A stretch of 64,000 nucleotides of DNA from Flammulina velutipes (lineage: Eukaryota; Basidiomycota; Agaricomycetes; Agaricales; Physalacriaceae): NCBI GenBank assembly GCA_011800155.1, contig CM022373.1, positions 2,418,001-2,482,000 of the forward strand, written 5' to 3'. The notes beneath the pieces are model-generated. The model did not search any database. It worked only from the letters and a program-made list of their open reading frames with translations, and was not told the DNA's origin. Of the stretch, positions 48,501 through 60,040 are shown in pieces (position 1 is the first letter of the stretch; each line of letters opens with the position of its first letter). The position numbers and the translations under genes were made by a program.

Positions 48501-49941
48501 TGCGAGCAGCGCGAGTTCAATGAAGAACTTTTAGGCTTCCGAAGACTCTCAGCACTTGCAACAACTGGAGGCGGCAATAGAGTGTACAGGCGCTGTAATG
48601 GATGGTGGTGGCAGGTTCGTGTGACAGTTACACCAACGCGGGGCCGGGAAGTTACCTCAAGTTACCACGACCGAATGCGAACTCAGTGACAAGTTAAACT
48701 ATATTTCTGGTGTACTAAAGGTACTTGGACGTGCAATAGAGTATACGCACAAGACCCCGCTCCGATTCAAAGTCACTGGCGCTAAATTAATCCATAAAAT
48801 GGCCAGGACTTCCTCAGCATTCCCGAAATGGATCCAGGCTGGAACAAGTCTTGCAGAAAAACAGAGAAAAAGTCAAGGCAAACTGTAGTTCATAACTTGA
48901 TGCATACTCGAAAGGCGCAGATATCCCCAACCAATAATACCCAGGAAGCCAGGTTCTACATATAAATCTAGGCTTGCAAGTCAGTGCTCGTGCCAGTACA
49001 CCCACCGTTCCTCGACGATCTCTGGCAGCGGGAAACGTGATAAAGGTGCCCAACACTAATACTTCAAGTCAATGTGGAGTCTGGACGGAAGCAAGATGCA
49101 GGCAAGACGATGGTTCGACGACAAAGATTATTATGACTTAGCCCATCGATCTAGAGAGTAGGATTTTGGGAGCAAGCAACGTCCATGACTGGTGCAGGAG
49201 CAGCATCGGATGCCGAAGTCGAGCTAAGGCTATATTTCCCAGCTGGAGGCCTAGAACTGTTGATTTTCTGCACAAATGGAGTAGGCATGCATTACATTGA
49301 TTTTTATGTGCAAGCAGTACAGAGAAAGTTAAGCACTTGTACGAATGATGCTGGCAGTGTGAAAGTCTGGCATTTGCGCCACAAATGACGTTGTCTGAAA
49401 GAGGAAATCGCTCGTGGGAGCATTTCAAATATCTCAATTTGGTCATTTACTTCCTCATCCTCTCACCAGCGCCAAGGGCCAAGACCATATGCATGTGCCC
49501 TACATAGCTCGCGCATGCCTCCCAAATCACACGACTGTTGTCGCGTAACCCACAACTCAAACTTGTGTTAACGGAACCAAATGTCAGAATACTATGAACT
49601 GAGTTCTGAATCCTTGCGAGGCGCAGTCGAGGTGTAGTTTATTCAGTACACCTCTATAACACTACCTATTAACATGCGTTCAACTCTAGATCTCACACTT
49701 CAAGGCCAAGTCCATGATAGTCGCCCAAACGTCATGATTTTCTCGCCCATCCGTGCCATGGGGCTCCATCTTATAATAAACCGCAAACCGCGCCGCTCAA
49801 CGGGAGCGTCAGATGATACCTGCTGATATCTTCACGCGTATTACCCTGCAGCAAGGGAGATGAAAATTTCTGATTCTCTCTGCGGAGGGTATATATGGCC
49901 TGCGCGCTCTGCTTCTTTTTCTCATACTCGCACTTCCGACC
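48501..49941. other. Intergenic, 1.4 kb
   Basis: Divergent region between DOA10 and the sugar transporter. No convincing coding segment. The last 100 bp include a TATATAT-like stretch near 49891 that may serve the transporter. Confidence 0.4.
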
Positions 49942-52202
49942 ATGGCTGTGACGCGTACGGTACCCACAAATAAGCGGGCGATTCTCCTGTCCATTTTTAT
50001 CGCGTTTGGTGGGTATCCTCCAATTTTTGATTTGCCGACTTACTGACTTTTACATGCAGGAGGTAAGCTTGGCTGTTTAGACAGATCACCTTGGCTCGAT
50101 GTTGATTCTCCCACCATTACAGGTTTCTTGTTTGGTTATGATATCGGTGAGTGCTGGTCAATTATCGTCCTAGGCTTCATTCACTGAGCTCTTCTCCAGG
50201 TGTCATTTCGGTGAATAATTTGTTTACCCATGTGCTCCACTGTGGGTGCTGAACGGTCCATAGGGATGTTTGATCATGCCAGACTTCGTCCGACGCTTCG
50301 GCGTGTTTGACTCTAATCTCGGAGAATATGTGCTAGACAGTCACCGGCAGTCTATCATCACGTCTCTTCTCTCAGCAGGGTACGTGAAGCTTCCTACTAC
50401 TGTTTGAATTCTCAAACTGAGCATGTTCGCAGAACATTTTGGTACGCTAACGTTCCCTCATGCCACACGTTCGGTTTTTCTCAGAGTGCTTGAAGTGGTG
50501 CTATCGGCCAGGCGTTCACATCAGATCGTTTTGGGCGTCGTGGTTCTATCTTAATCTGGGCTGCCATCTTCACTGCTGGCTGTGTTGTTCAAACCGCGAC
50601 GGAAACATCGATCGTACAGATGTCTATAGGTCGTTTCATCGCTGGACTGGGAGTTGGCGCCATGTCTGCTATTGTTCCGTAAGCCATTCAATGCTTTTTT
50701 TGATAATTTCGTTCACTAACAGCTTGATGACAGACTGTATAACGGTGAAACAGCACCCAAAGCCCTTCGAGGAGCATTATTAGTGCTTTATCAACTTCAA
50801 ATCATCATTGGGTACGCCGTCCTGCACCTCGACGCAAATATCTATCTGAATATTCCTCCAGTATCTTCATTAGTTATGTCATCGACTTGGGCACACACAA
50901 GATCGGCAACTCAGCATCGTGGCGTATCCCCGTGGGCCTGCAATTGCTCTGGGGACTCATCCTCTTGTCGGGTATCTTCTTCCTTCCCGAGTCTCCGTAA
51001 GCATTGTTCTATCCAGTTCTACCTGCGCGTTGTACTGACTGATAGATAGCCGTCATCTTTTAGGAACTGACAGGATCGTGGAAGCGCGGTCTGTCATCGC
51101 TGAACTGAACAGCGTCCCTCTGAACGATCCTCTCGTCGAAGAACTTGTCGAAGAGTTGATGTTTGCCATCCGTGCTGAGAATGCCGATGGAAAAGCTACA
51201 TGGGCGGAATGTTTCTCTACCCGCAATGCCCTTTGGAAACGAACGATCAACGGCATGATGTTGCAGTTCATCCAGCAACTCAATGGTCAAAACTTCTATT
51301 GTGCGTTCTTCCTCTGTGGCAGATAATAAATGAGGCCTGACATCCTTTGATTAGACTACTATGGTGACACGTTCTTCAAGAGCTCTGGCACTGAGCTTTC
51401 GCCGTATGTTATTCAGACGATCCTGGGCGGTGTCTCTGTTGTTGGGACAGTCCCGGCTCTGTATCTCATTGAATCTTGGGGTCGTCGGAGGGTATGTGAT
51501 GTCGCAATGCGCCATGGGAAACGAAGCTGAATTTCTCTTCAGTCATTGCTTACCGGCGCTATTCTCGAAGCGATATGTTCCATCATCGTATGTTGCTTCC
51601 CTTCCATGGTAGCCGAACTCCTTCTCATGGTGATATAAGGCTGGCCTTGTCGGACATTTCACTCTAGCACCAACCGGGACACCATCTTCAGAATTATCAC
51701 CGCGGAACAAGCAAGGAGGGGAAGTTCTCATCGCCTTCGCAATTCTGCATGTCTTCTCCTTCTCCCTTTTCTGGGGTCCCGTACCGTGGGTGTACCTCGG
51801 CGAGTCATTCCCTCTCCGTGTCAGGCCAAAGGCCATCGCTCTCGGAAGTGCCACCAACTGGTTCTGGAATTTCATGCTTTCATTCTTTGCACCGCGTATC
51901 GCTGAAGAGTAAGTGTCAGCCAACCATGACCAGACAGCATTCTTACCCAGAAAACTTCTAGCATTGGGCCACTGATTCTCATGATCTTCTTCGGCATGCT
52001 GACCTTTGGCTGGTTCTATGTGTACTTCTTCATTCCTGAGACCAAGGGCCTCAGTTTAGAGGAAGTCGACGAGTTGTACCGTGCCAACGTCAAGCCATGG
52101 CTTTCACCGGGATGGAAACCTACTCTTGTAGAGAAGTTTCATGAGCAACAGCATACTCAAGATGTTTTGGAGCAGCACACAGACTCTAAAGTGTCGGCTT
52201 AA
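49942..52202 (+). CDS. Sugar transporter, MFS sugar porter family
   Basis: Plasma-membrane hexose or related sugar:proton symporter. ATG 49942 starts MAVTRTVPTNKRAILLSIFI. Family motifs after splicing are FLFGYDIGVIS (TM1), FGRRGSILIWAAIFTAGCVV, GRFIAGLGVGAMSAIVPLYN followed by GETAPKALRGALL, FFLPESPRHL (PESPR), QFIQQLNGQNFYYYYG (the QQLxGxNxxxYY substrate motif) and, near the end, FIPETKGLSLEEVDELY (PETKG). Twelve membrane spans are inferred. About ten introns. The second exon is interrupted by small introns near 50050-50250, where my exact joins are uncertain. No adjacent catabolic genes indicate the substrate. Confidence 0.9.
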
Positions 52203-53158
52203 AGTTATATAATTATGTTCATGATGATTGAATGCATCTGGTTTACAGAACTACCACTGAACTTGACTCTTGAGCTCAAATGACGCAGCATCTCAGACGG
52301 TCCATTCATATTAAGCGCAGCTTTGGGTTTGTCTGAGGTTTATTTCTCGGCATACCTCTGGTAATCTCCGCGCCGGACGTTTCGAATCCAAAGGTTGTGG
52401 TGCAGGAAGGGATGCGTGTATGGCCTGGTCGTGCTCGCGTTTTAGAGTGAAGATTTCACCATGAGCACGAATGTTCTTATCTGGTGTCAGAACCTCGAGG
52501 TCGAGGGACAATGAGGCAGCACGTCGCGGGTGGTTTGAGCGTTTTATGTCCGGCGAATCAGTGGTAGAATTCTGTCGGCGCGTCGAGCAGGTATAAATAG
52601 AACACATCAGGTGGGTGGGTGGTGTCCGAACTTTCAAGTTCTACTATCAAGGCCAAAGCGTCTATAAATACTTGTATACCTCGCGTTGTCAGGCATTGCA
52701 CCACATTGCGATTAGATACCGTAACCGTAGTGGTCCTCATGGGCTACGCGGGTGGAGGAAAAATCAACGCGCTCCAGGCAAGTAAGCATCGGACGTCCGT
52801 TCGCGGCACAATGGAGAGAACAAGCAGCATGAGGACTATCGCGGCGATTGGATTTTTGGTGGCCGGAACGTCGTTCTGGAGAAGCCCTCCAGAGGTGTGG
52901 CGTAAACACACCGTGAGCGCTATGTAGCTTCAAATTTCAAGGACAACGTGTTGCACGATGGAGCCTAGTGAGTATAGAGTTCGATAGTCGTGAAGGAGAC
53001 TGTTCAAGCTTTGACTATGACCATCATCTGCCAAACACTGAAACGGGTGCTGCTTCTACCGCAACATTTCGAGAACAAGGGCCTTCTCCACCATGTGGTG
53101 CTTTCCTATATAAGTCATAGGTAAATCAGCGCTCAGCCCTTTACTAGCTTCATCCACT
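52203..53158. other. Intergenic, about 1 kb
   Basis: No coding segment of family character. A tail-to-head spacer that must contain the protease promoter; a TATATAA box lies at about 53106-53112. Confidence 0.4.
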
Positions 53159-55330
53159 ATGCGTTGGTCTCCCGCCGTCCTTTTGGCCATTGCCCCGCTT
53201 TGCCTCGCGACGCCGCTCTTTTCGAAACGATGGGATGAGGCTGAGCTGCAGGAGAAACATTCGTGGACGGAAATTCCCCGAGGTTGGGTATACCATTCAG
53301 CGCCTAGTCCCGACCATGTCCTCGACATGCGCATCGGCTTGAAGAAGGGAAAAGGTGAAGAGCTCATCTCGGCGTTGTACGAGGTTAGCTCCCCTACTCA
53401 TGAACGGTATGTTCGTAATTGCCTGTTTCCCTCGATTTACTCAACGTCTCGTCAGCTACGGAAAGCATCTCTCCAAGGAGGAGGTGGATGAACTCGTTGC
53501 GCCTCATCCGGACTCTGTCGAGGCTGTCGAATCGTGGCTGCTCTTCCACGGCATTGATCCCTCTGCTGCTTCGTTCCGTTCATCCAGCGGCAGTTGGGTC
53601 ACCGTCTCCATGTCCGTCGCCCAGGCGGAACGTATGCTCGGCACGAAATATGGCGTCTATCACCATCCAGCGAGCTCCACCTCCGTTGTCCGCACTCTCA
53701 GCTATTCCCTCCCAGCTGAGCTTCACAACCACATATCCGTCATGGCGCCTACTACATACTTCAGCACCTTCCAGACCATGAAGGCGACCAGCTTTATTAT
53801 GGAGGAGGATGTCCAGGACGACGAGGCCGAGTTTAAATCCCTTGCTGGCGCTGCACCTGTTCCCAGCAGCTGCAATAACGCGATCACTCCTGCCTGCCTC
53901 CGTGCCCTTTACAATAGTAAGTTTCGGTGCTTTCGTGTATTGCCGTAACTCAATGGTTGTAGCTGTGGACTATGTTCCTTCGGCGACAGATAGGAATAGC
54001 CTCGGTGTTGCCGGATACCTCGATGAATACGCTAACCGTGCTGATCTCCGGTCTTTCCTCTCTCGGTATCGTGCGGAGGCTATCAACGCAACATACCAGA
54101 CGGTTCAGATCCAAGACGGTGGCGATGACCAGAGTGATCCAGGCGTTGAGGTCAGTTCACATCGTTTGGAATATGCGCGCACTCAATGCCTTTTCAGGCC
54201 AACCTTGATATCCAATATACTGTCGGAATGTCATACCCTACACCAAACATCTACTACAGGTACGTCCATTCCCCTCACCATTGTCCCATACAGTCTACTG
54301 ATTGATTCCCTCAGCACGGGTGGATCCCCACCTTTCATCCCCGACTCTACCACTCCGACTAACACTAACGAGCCGTACTTAGATTGGCTCAATTATGTCC
54401 TCAGCAGCGCTACCATCCCTCAGACCATCACGACCTCTTATGGCGAGAACGAGCAGACCATTCCTAGTGACTATGCTGTCACTGTCTGTGAATTATTCGC
54501 CGAGCTCGGCGCGCGCGGAAGCACTGTTTTCTTCTCTAGTGGCGACTTTGGGTGGGTTAATTTACTAGCATATTGACACGGCAGTTAATTGACGTACTGC
54601 AGTGTCGGTGGCGGTGATTGTCACACTAACGATGGGACAGAGACCGTTCTTTTCCAGCCTGCCTTCCCTGCCAGGTAAGTACATCCCGTTTTCAATGATT
54701 AGCTTACTCATTTCACATCCAGCTGCCCATACGTGACTGCCGTAGGGGGGACCATCCGAGTCAACCCAGAGGTTGCAGTCGACTTTTCTGGTGGTGGATT
54801 CTCTCGCCTCTTCACAACTCCGTCGTATCAAGCTCAGGCGGTTGCAAGCTACGTGTCTGGGTTAGGTTCAACCTACCGTGGCTTGTACAAGTATGTCATT
54901 TCAGTTTCAGTCCGCGCGACAAGTCGTTGACCACTATCTAGTTCATCTGGTCGTGCATACCCTGATCTCGCGGCTCAAGGCTCGTCATTCCGCGTTGTAT
55001 ATGGTGGAGGTGTCATTTCTGTCGGTGGTACCAGCGCTAGCTCTCCCGTGGGTCTCGACTTCTCTTATGAATGATATGAACTTGACATTTGCATAGACTG
55101 TCGCCGGAATCTTTGCCCTGCTTAATGATTACCGTCTATCTAACGGCCTCCCTTCCTTGGGCTTCGTCAATCCTCTCATTTACGAAAATCCACAAGGCTT
55201 CAACGATATCACGTCGGGCACCAATCCAGGATGTGACACTGACGGCTTCAGTGCTCTCGCAGGCTGGGACCCAGTGACTGGACTAGGAACGCCCGATTTT
55301 GTAAAGCTGCAAGCCATCGTCCTTGCATGA
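53159..55330 (+). CDS. Secreted sedolisin (peptidase S53), tripeptidyl-peptidase type
   Basis: Acid-active serine-carboxyl peptidase. MRWSPAVLLAIAPLCLATP is a signal peptide. A pro-kumamolisin propeptide follows (VLDMRIGLKKGKGEELISAL, SPTHERYGKHLSKEEVDELV). In the catalytic domain GVAGYLDEYANRADLRSFLS carries the Glu and Asp, SSGDFGVGGGDCHTN the oxyanion Asp, and GGVISVGGTSASSPTVAGIF the nucleophile Ser (SGT-like, here GGTSAS). The end is GFNDITSGTNPGCDTDGFSA, GWDPVTGLGTP (Ca-binding region) and a stop at 55328-55330. All catalytic residues are present. About eight introns. Role: extracellular protein degradation at low pH. Confidence 0.93.
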
Positions 55331-55399
55331 AATCCCCGTAAAATCGAACAGGGACATGTTGTACATTCATTGTTTATAAACACTTTCATTTCACTTTGA

Positions 55400-56522
55400 T
55401 CATGCATTAACCAAAGTGACGCCACCATCAAGACGAAGGATCGCGCCGTTGGTATACTCCGACAACGTCAGATAGATTGCAGCATTGGCTATCTCCTCCG
55501 GCCTGTCGTGGGGAATCAGAGGGAAGAGACGTCTTTTACGTGCTGATGTTGTAACTCACCTTCCTGCACGCTTCACGGGTATGAGATTTGTGTGTCCAGG
55601 GAGTGGTGTCGTTTTGGTGGTATCGATGAGGTCGTCCGTCACCAATTCAGATGGGAAGAGTCCCGGCTGAATGGCGTTGACTCTGATAGGGATTTCCCTC
55701 GTTGCAAACTCTGTGGCTAGGAGTTTCGTCAATTGGTTCACTGCAGCTTTCGCTGGTGAGTATCCAATCTATGAAATGATCAGTCTCATGATTAGTCGGT
55801 TAGACCCACGGGGGTAACGCACTGTGGCAGGGGCGAATGGGGACGACATGACGGCCACACAACTCGAGATGTTGATGACAGACGAAGTGAATTCTTGGCC
55901 GCCTTTGGTCAGAAGGCCTAGGAAAGCCTTGATGACGAAGAATGGTGCGATGGCGTTGACTTTGAACACGTCGACCCAGTTGTCCATTGTCTCGACGTCG
56001 AATGGATCAGTTTTGTTGAAGAATGCCGTCATTTTCTTGTTGAAGAAGTCGGGATCAGTGACTGAGTAGGATTGGCCTGCGCTGAGATGAGTGTTAGTCG
56101 CGTTCGTCACGTTCTGGGGAGAGCCAAACGTACTTATTGACGAGGATGTTTAGTTTACCATCGACTTCTTCGATCTTCTTGACTAGAGCTTGGATGCTCG
56201 CTTCCTCTGTCACGTCGAGTTGTTCACTGTCTGATCATAACGGACAACCGTGACGGAGAGAAGTCGAAGGACGTACGCGATGACCGAGCCTGGAACATCT
56301 TTTATAGATGCGGCAGCGTCCTCCAGTAACTTGACGCGTCGACCAGTAATATACACTTTCGCGCCTGCTTTAGCAAAGCCTTGGGCCATCATGAGTCCCC
56401 TTGTAGACGTTCAATACCACGATTCAACATGAATAACCTTAAACTTAATGAACTCACATTCCGCCTCCTCCTCCGGTGATGAGGGCAATCTTTCCAGCTA
56501 GTTTCGTGTCAGAGGCGGCCAT
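55400..56522 (-). CDS. Short-chain dehydrogenase/reductase
   Basis: Third SDR in the window. ATG at 56520-56522 gives MAASDTKLAGKIALITGGGG, a Gly-rich GGGGGMG cofactor loop, KVYITGRRVKLLEDAA, then, over an intron, LNILVNNAGQSYSVTDPDFF. Later segments are VINISSCVAVMSSPFAP, the active-site IGYSPAKAAVNQLTKLLATE (Tyr-x3-Lys), RVNAIQPGLFPSEL and a last exon NAAIYLTLSEYTNGAILRLD with a VTLVNA end (stop 55400-55402). The NNAG motif exists only after splicing the intron before CGCAGG. It converges on the sedolisin gene with 69 bp between stops. Substrate unknown. Confidence 0.88.
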
Positions 56523-57230
56523 GGTAAGAGATGTTCAAGGGAGACAATCAAATAACATGGTTTTGACATGGGCCGTTCTTTTATTGGTGAGCCCGAACAA
56601 GTGGAAGAACAATTACGGACTAGAACGATGCTTTCCCTGAACACGCCCAAAATGAGGACCCGATGTAAACATGTTATTTCGCGTGTTATAGCCTGTTATA
56701 GCTCATATTGGTTACTTGCGGCGACTTTTCTGATCGGGTGAATATAAGATCAGACCTGGTGAAGATGGTCATTACATGCTAAGCTACCCATCGATAAGAA
56801 AATGCATGCCTGAGAGCAAAGATCTTTCCTTTGTCAATTGACATAAAGCACAATTGTCCCTTATCGAAGATAACGCGTCGGGAACGCGCCACCTAATGTT
56901 CTATTTTGAATTTTTGATGGACCGATCACGATCAATTCTCAGAGACCTGCGCCACGTTAGCCATATTCGGTTTATTGTACCACCAGATATCCATTCCTGC
57001 ATGCGAGCTTGATACCGATGAAGTTGAGTGTTCGAGAGAAGGCAGAGTGCGATCCAGACCTTCTTAAACCCACGGGATGCTACTTCGGCACTTCGGCCGT
57101 CAAGCGCGTGACGTCAGTCTCATCCGATGGACCGAAATTTTTGACGGACTTGAAAAGCCTGAAGCCTGACTCGAACTTGAACTCATACCTCCATCTTCCT
57201 ACTAAAACATAACTACATCTACATCGAAAA
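56523..57230 (+). promoter_or_regulatory. Divergent region with the argininosuccinate synthase promoter
   Basis: 700 bp between the SDR and ARG1 starts. Near ARG1 are a perfect CRE palindrome TGACGTCA at 57109-57116 and TGACTC at 57167-57172, the half-element bound by Gcn4/CPC1-type bZIP factors that induce arginine synthesis genes in fungi. General amino-acid control is therefore likely but inferred. Confidence 0.5.
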
Positions 57231-58907
57231 TGGCTCCCCAGGCTGGTCGTGTCTTATTGGCGTACTCTGGAGGTCTCGGTGAGCATTAGATCTGTGTACG
57301 AAAACTATAGCTCATCACATTCCACAGATACCTCCTGTATCTTGGCTTGGTTGATTGAGCAAGGATATGAAGTCTATGCTTTCATGGCTGATGTCGGTCA
57401 AGAAGAGGTACCCCTAACCGATCTTGAATCTTCCACTTGCTCAACGTTATCAGGACTTCAAAGCTGCCGAGGTCAAAGCACTCAAAGTAGGAGCCAAGAA
57501 GTACTTCCTTGAGGTGTGCTTATCGGCAACATTTAAAATGTTCCCTTCTCATTTTTTCTATAGGACATGAAAAAGGAGTTTGTCGACGAGCTCATCTACC
57601 CTGCTGTCCAGGCCAACTGCATCTACGAGGTATGTTCATTGTCAGTATGCATCGAACGTGCGTGAATTTTTGATCTATCTAGAACGTATACCTCCTTGGA
57701 ACTTCTCTCGCCCGCCCAGTCATTGCCCGAGGCATGATCGCTGTTGCTGAACGGGAAGGCTGCGAGTAAGCCATATTCTATTACCTCCCTGATCAACAGT
57801 TCACCGCTTTGTAGCTTCGTGTCCCACGGATGCACCGGAAAAGGCAACGACCAAGTTCGATTCGAACTGGCATTCTATGGCTTGAAACCAGACATCAAGG
57901 TCATTGCACCATGGCGCATTCCTGGTACGTGCAGTTATCTTATCCTGACTTCCCATACCTATATTATATCCGCAGACTTCTACAACCGCTTCGCTGGCCG
58001 TCAAGCCCTCCTCGATTATGCCGAGCAACAAAACATCCCGGTCACTCAGACCAAGGCGAAGCCATGGTCGACCGACGAAAACTTATTCCACATCTCCTAC
58101 GAAGCCGGAATCCTCGAGGACCCTAACACCACTCCTCCCGACGACATGTGGAAGCTCACCACCTCTCCCGAGAAAGCTCCCGAAACACCAGAGCGTATCA
58201 CCATCGAATTTAAAGCTGGCCTTCCCGTCAAGGTCACCGTACCCGACTCTAACAAGACCCACACCGAATCCGTTGACATCTTCCTCGCCCTCAACGCGCT
58301 AGGAAGGAAACACGGTATTGGCCGTATCGATATTGTCGAGAACCGATTCATCGGTGTCAAGTCCCGTGGATGCTACGAGACGCCAGGTGCCACCATCCTG
58401 CGCGCAGCGCACATTGACCTCGAGGGTCTGACTCTGGACAGGAATGTCCGCGCGCTGAGGGACCAGTTCGTCACCATCGAGTTCAGTAGGATCCTCTACA
58501 ATGGTCACTTCTTTACTCCGGAGCGTGAGTTCATCACAAGTGCTATTCCGGCTTCCCAGAGGACCGTGAATGGTCTCGTTCGCCTCAAGCTCTACAAGGG
58601 GAACGTCGTTATCGAGGGCCGTGAGAGCGCTGAGGTACGTCAACATCATACGTCTGTCATTCAAACGTTGCTCACCGTCTTGTAGGGTCTGTACGATGCC
58701 CAGGAGTCTTCCATGGATGAGCTCGGTGGCATGGAGCCAACAGACACCACTGGCTTCATCCAGATTGAGTCGATCCGAATCAAAAAGTATGATCCATTAT
58801 TCATTCATCCAACTAAACTAATCTCTACTCACAGATGGGCCCAAGCTAACATTAGGAAGGGACAGGCTGGTGTGACAGCCGCCGATGTGTACGGTAGCCG
58901 GGCGTAA
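57231..58907 (+). CDS. ARG1: Argininosuccinate synthase
   Basis: Joins citrulline and aspartate with ATP to make argininosuccinate, the penultimate step of arginine synthesis, in the cytosol. ATG 57231 reads MAPQAGRVLLAYSGGL, and splicing gives the P-loop SGGLDTSCILAWL. It continues with YEVYAFMADVGQEED, NVYLLGTSLARPVIARGMI, FVSHGCTGKGNDQVRFELAF, FAGRQALLDYAEQQNIPVTQ, KPWSTDENLFHISYEAGILE, KHGIGRIDIVENRFIGVKSR with GCYETPGATIL, and a GQAGVTAADVYGSRA end (stop 58905-58907). All signature motifs of the family are present. About seven introns, the first ones separating very short exons. Confidence 0.97.
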
Positions 58908-59034
58908 ATGATTTTTGTATATGTTACTACTCTAAGTGTAAAATGTACACTACTGTCTTCGAACCAAGTCAAGCCAACCTAGCGGAATCAGAAAATTGTA
59001 AAATTGCAAGTGTCAGCCCTACGTTTCTCAATCT

Positions 59035-59834
59035 TCAGCTGGCAAGGACTGGGTCATCTACACTGTCAATGATTTGCGTCGGTTCCAACATGTTCTCGAT
59101 AACGAATAAGCCATCTACAAATAGAGGTCAGCACGTAAAATCCAAACAAGGTAGATGATGCTCACTAGGCATGTCACTGTTATCAGCTCTGAAATGAGCA
59201 GCTTCAACATCCTGCGCCACCCCCGTGATGACATGCCTCTTAACAAGCCGTCGCTTAGCTTCCGCCACATCCAAGCGCAGATAAACGCGTTCATCAAGCA
59301 GACGAGCAGCATCCGCCCATTCACCGACGTCGAGGCACGTATAGAGCCCTTCGATGATGACGATCCGGTGGTAAGGGTATATCGCGACCGTATCGGGGGT
59401 TGGGTCCTTCAAGGCATGGTCGAAAGACGGCGCAGTGATGACCACACCATCCGTGATTGGAGCGCGCAGTCGCCTGACAAAGGCGAGATACGCGGGCCCG
59501 TCGAATGTCCAGTGGATACCCCGCCTGTCGTGCGCGAGCTGAGGATCGGGAAACGCGTCGAGCTGGGCTCGGGTGAGGTGCCAGCCGTCGAGGCCCACGA
59601 GGGCTGTCCTGGTGTCGCTGGATTGGGCTGCTAGTCCTTCGTCTATGCATTTGGAGAGGATGTCGGCAAAGGTGGATTTGCCTGACGCTGGGATCCCGCA
59701 GATACCAACAAGAAGACGAGATGAAGGTGGGATCCTGGGTGGTACATAAGAGTTAGATTGCGTTAGGAAGACTAGTAGTACGTCGAGAGCTTCTTCAAGA
59801 GATATTGCGAGAGTCGTTGGCCGTCTGTTTCCAT
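59035..59834 (-). CDS. P-loop kinase, YFH7/uridine kinase-like
   Basis: ATG at 59832-59834 gives METDGQRLSQYLLKKLST. A 47-nt GTACTA...CCCAG intron joins it to IPPSSRLLVGICGIPASGKS (Walker A GxxxSGKST). The next part reads VGLDGWHLTRAQLDAFPDPQ, HDRRGIHWTFDGPAYLAFVR, FDHALKDPTPDTVAIYPYHR, IVIIEGLYTCLDVGEW (Walker B-like) and LRLDVAEAKRRLVKRHVITG (lid arginines), ending with the stop at 59035-59037. This order matches the PRK/uridine-kinase superfamily, in particular the fungal YFH7-type ATP-dependent kinases whose substrate is unknown. Bacterial fructose- or pantothenate-kinase-like relatives are alternatives. It converges on ARG1. Confidence 0.8.
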
Positions 59835-59837
59835 CTC

Positions 59838-60040
59838 GAGATGGTGGTCAGAGTCACGGTCAGAGTCAGATGATGGAATACAACAACTTGGTCTTACGTG
59901 TGTATATATGTACATAAATATGCTATCTAGTCTACACGTCGAGTGTACATGAAAAATATAACGATTAAATAGTAAATATACTCTTCGAAAGCAAGAAAAA
60001 CAACCGAAATACATACAACCACTAAAAATCCCATTCTAAG
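59838..60040. other. Short intergenic spacer
   Basis: AT-rich 200 bp between the kinase start and the SIR2 stop. It must hold the kinase promoter and SIR2 3' end. Confidence 0.4.

Noticed and set aside
55400..56522. The three SDR genes as one metabolic cluster
   Set aside because: They are 4-13 kb apart with unrelated housekeeping genes between and have different sequences. SDRs are simply abundant in fungi.
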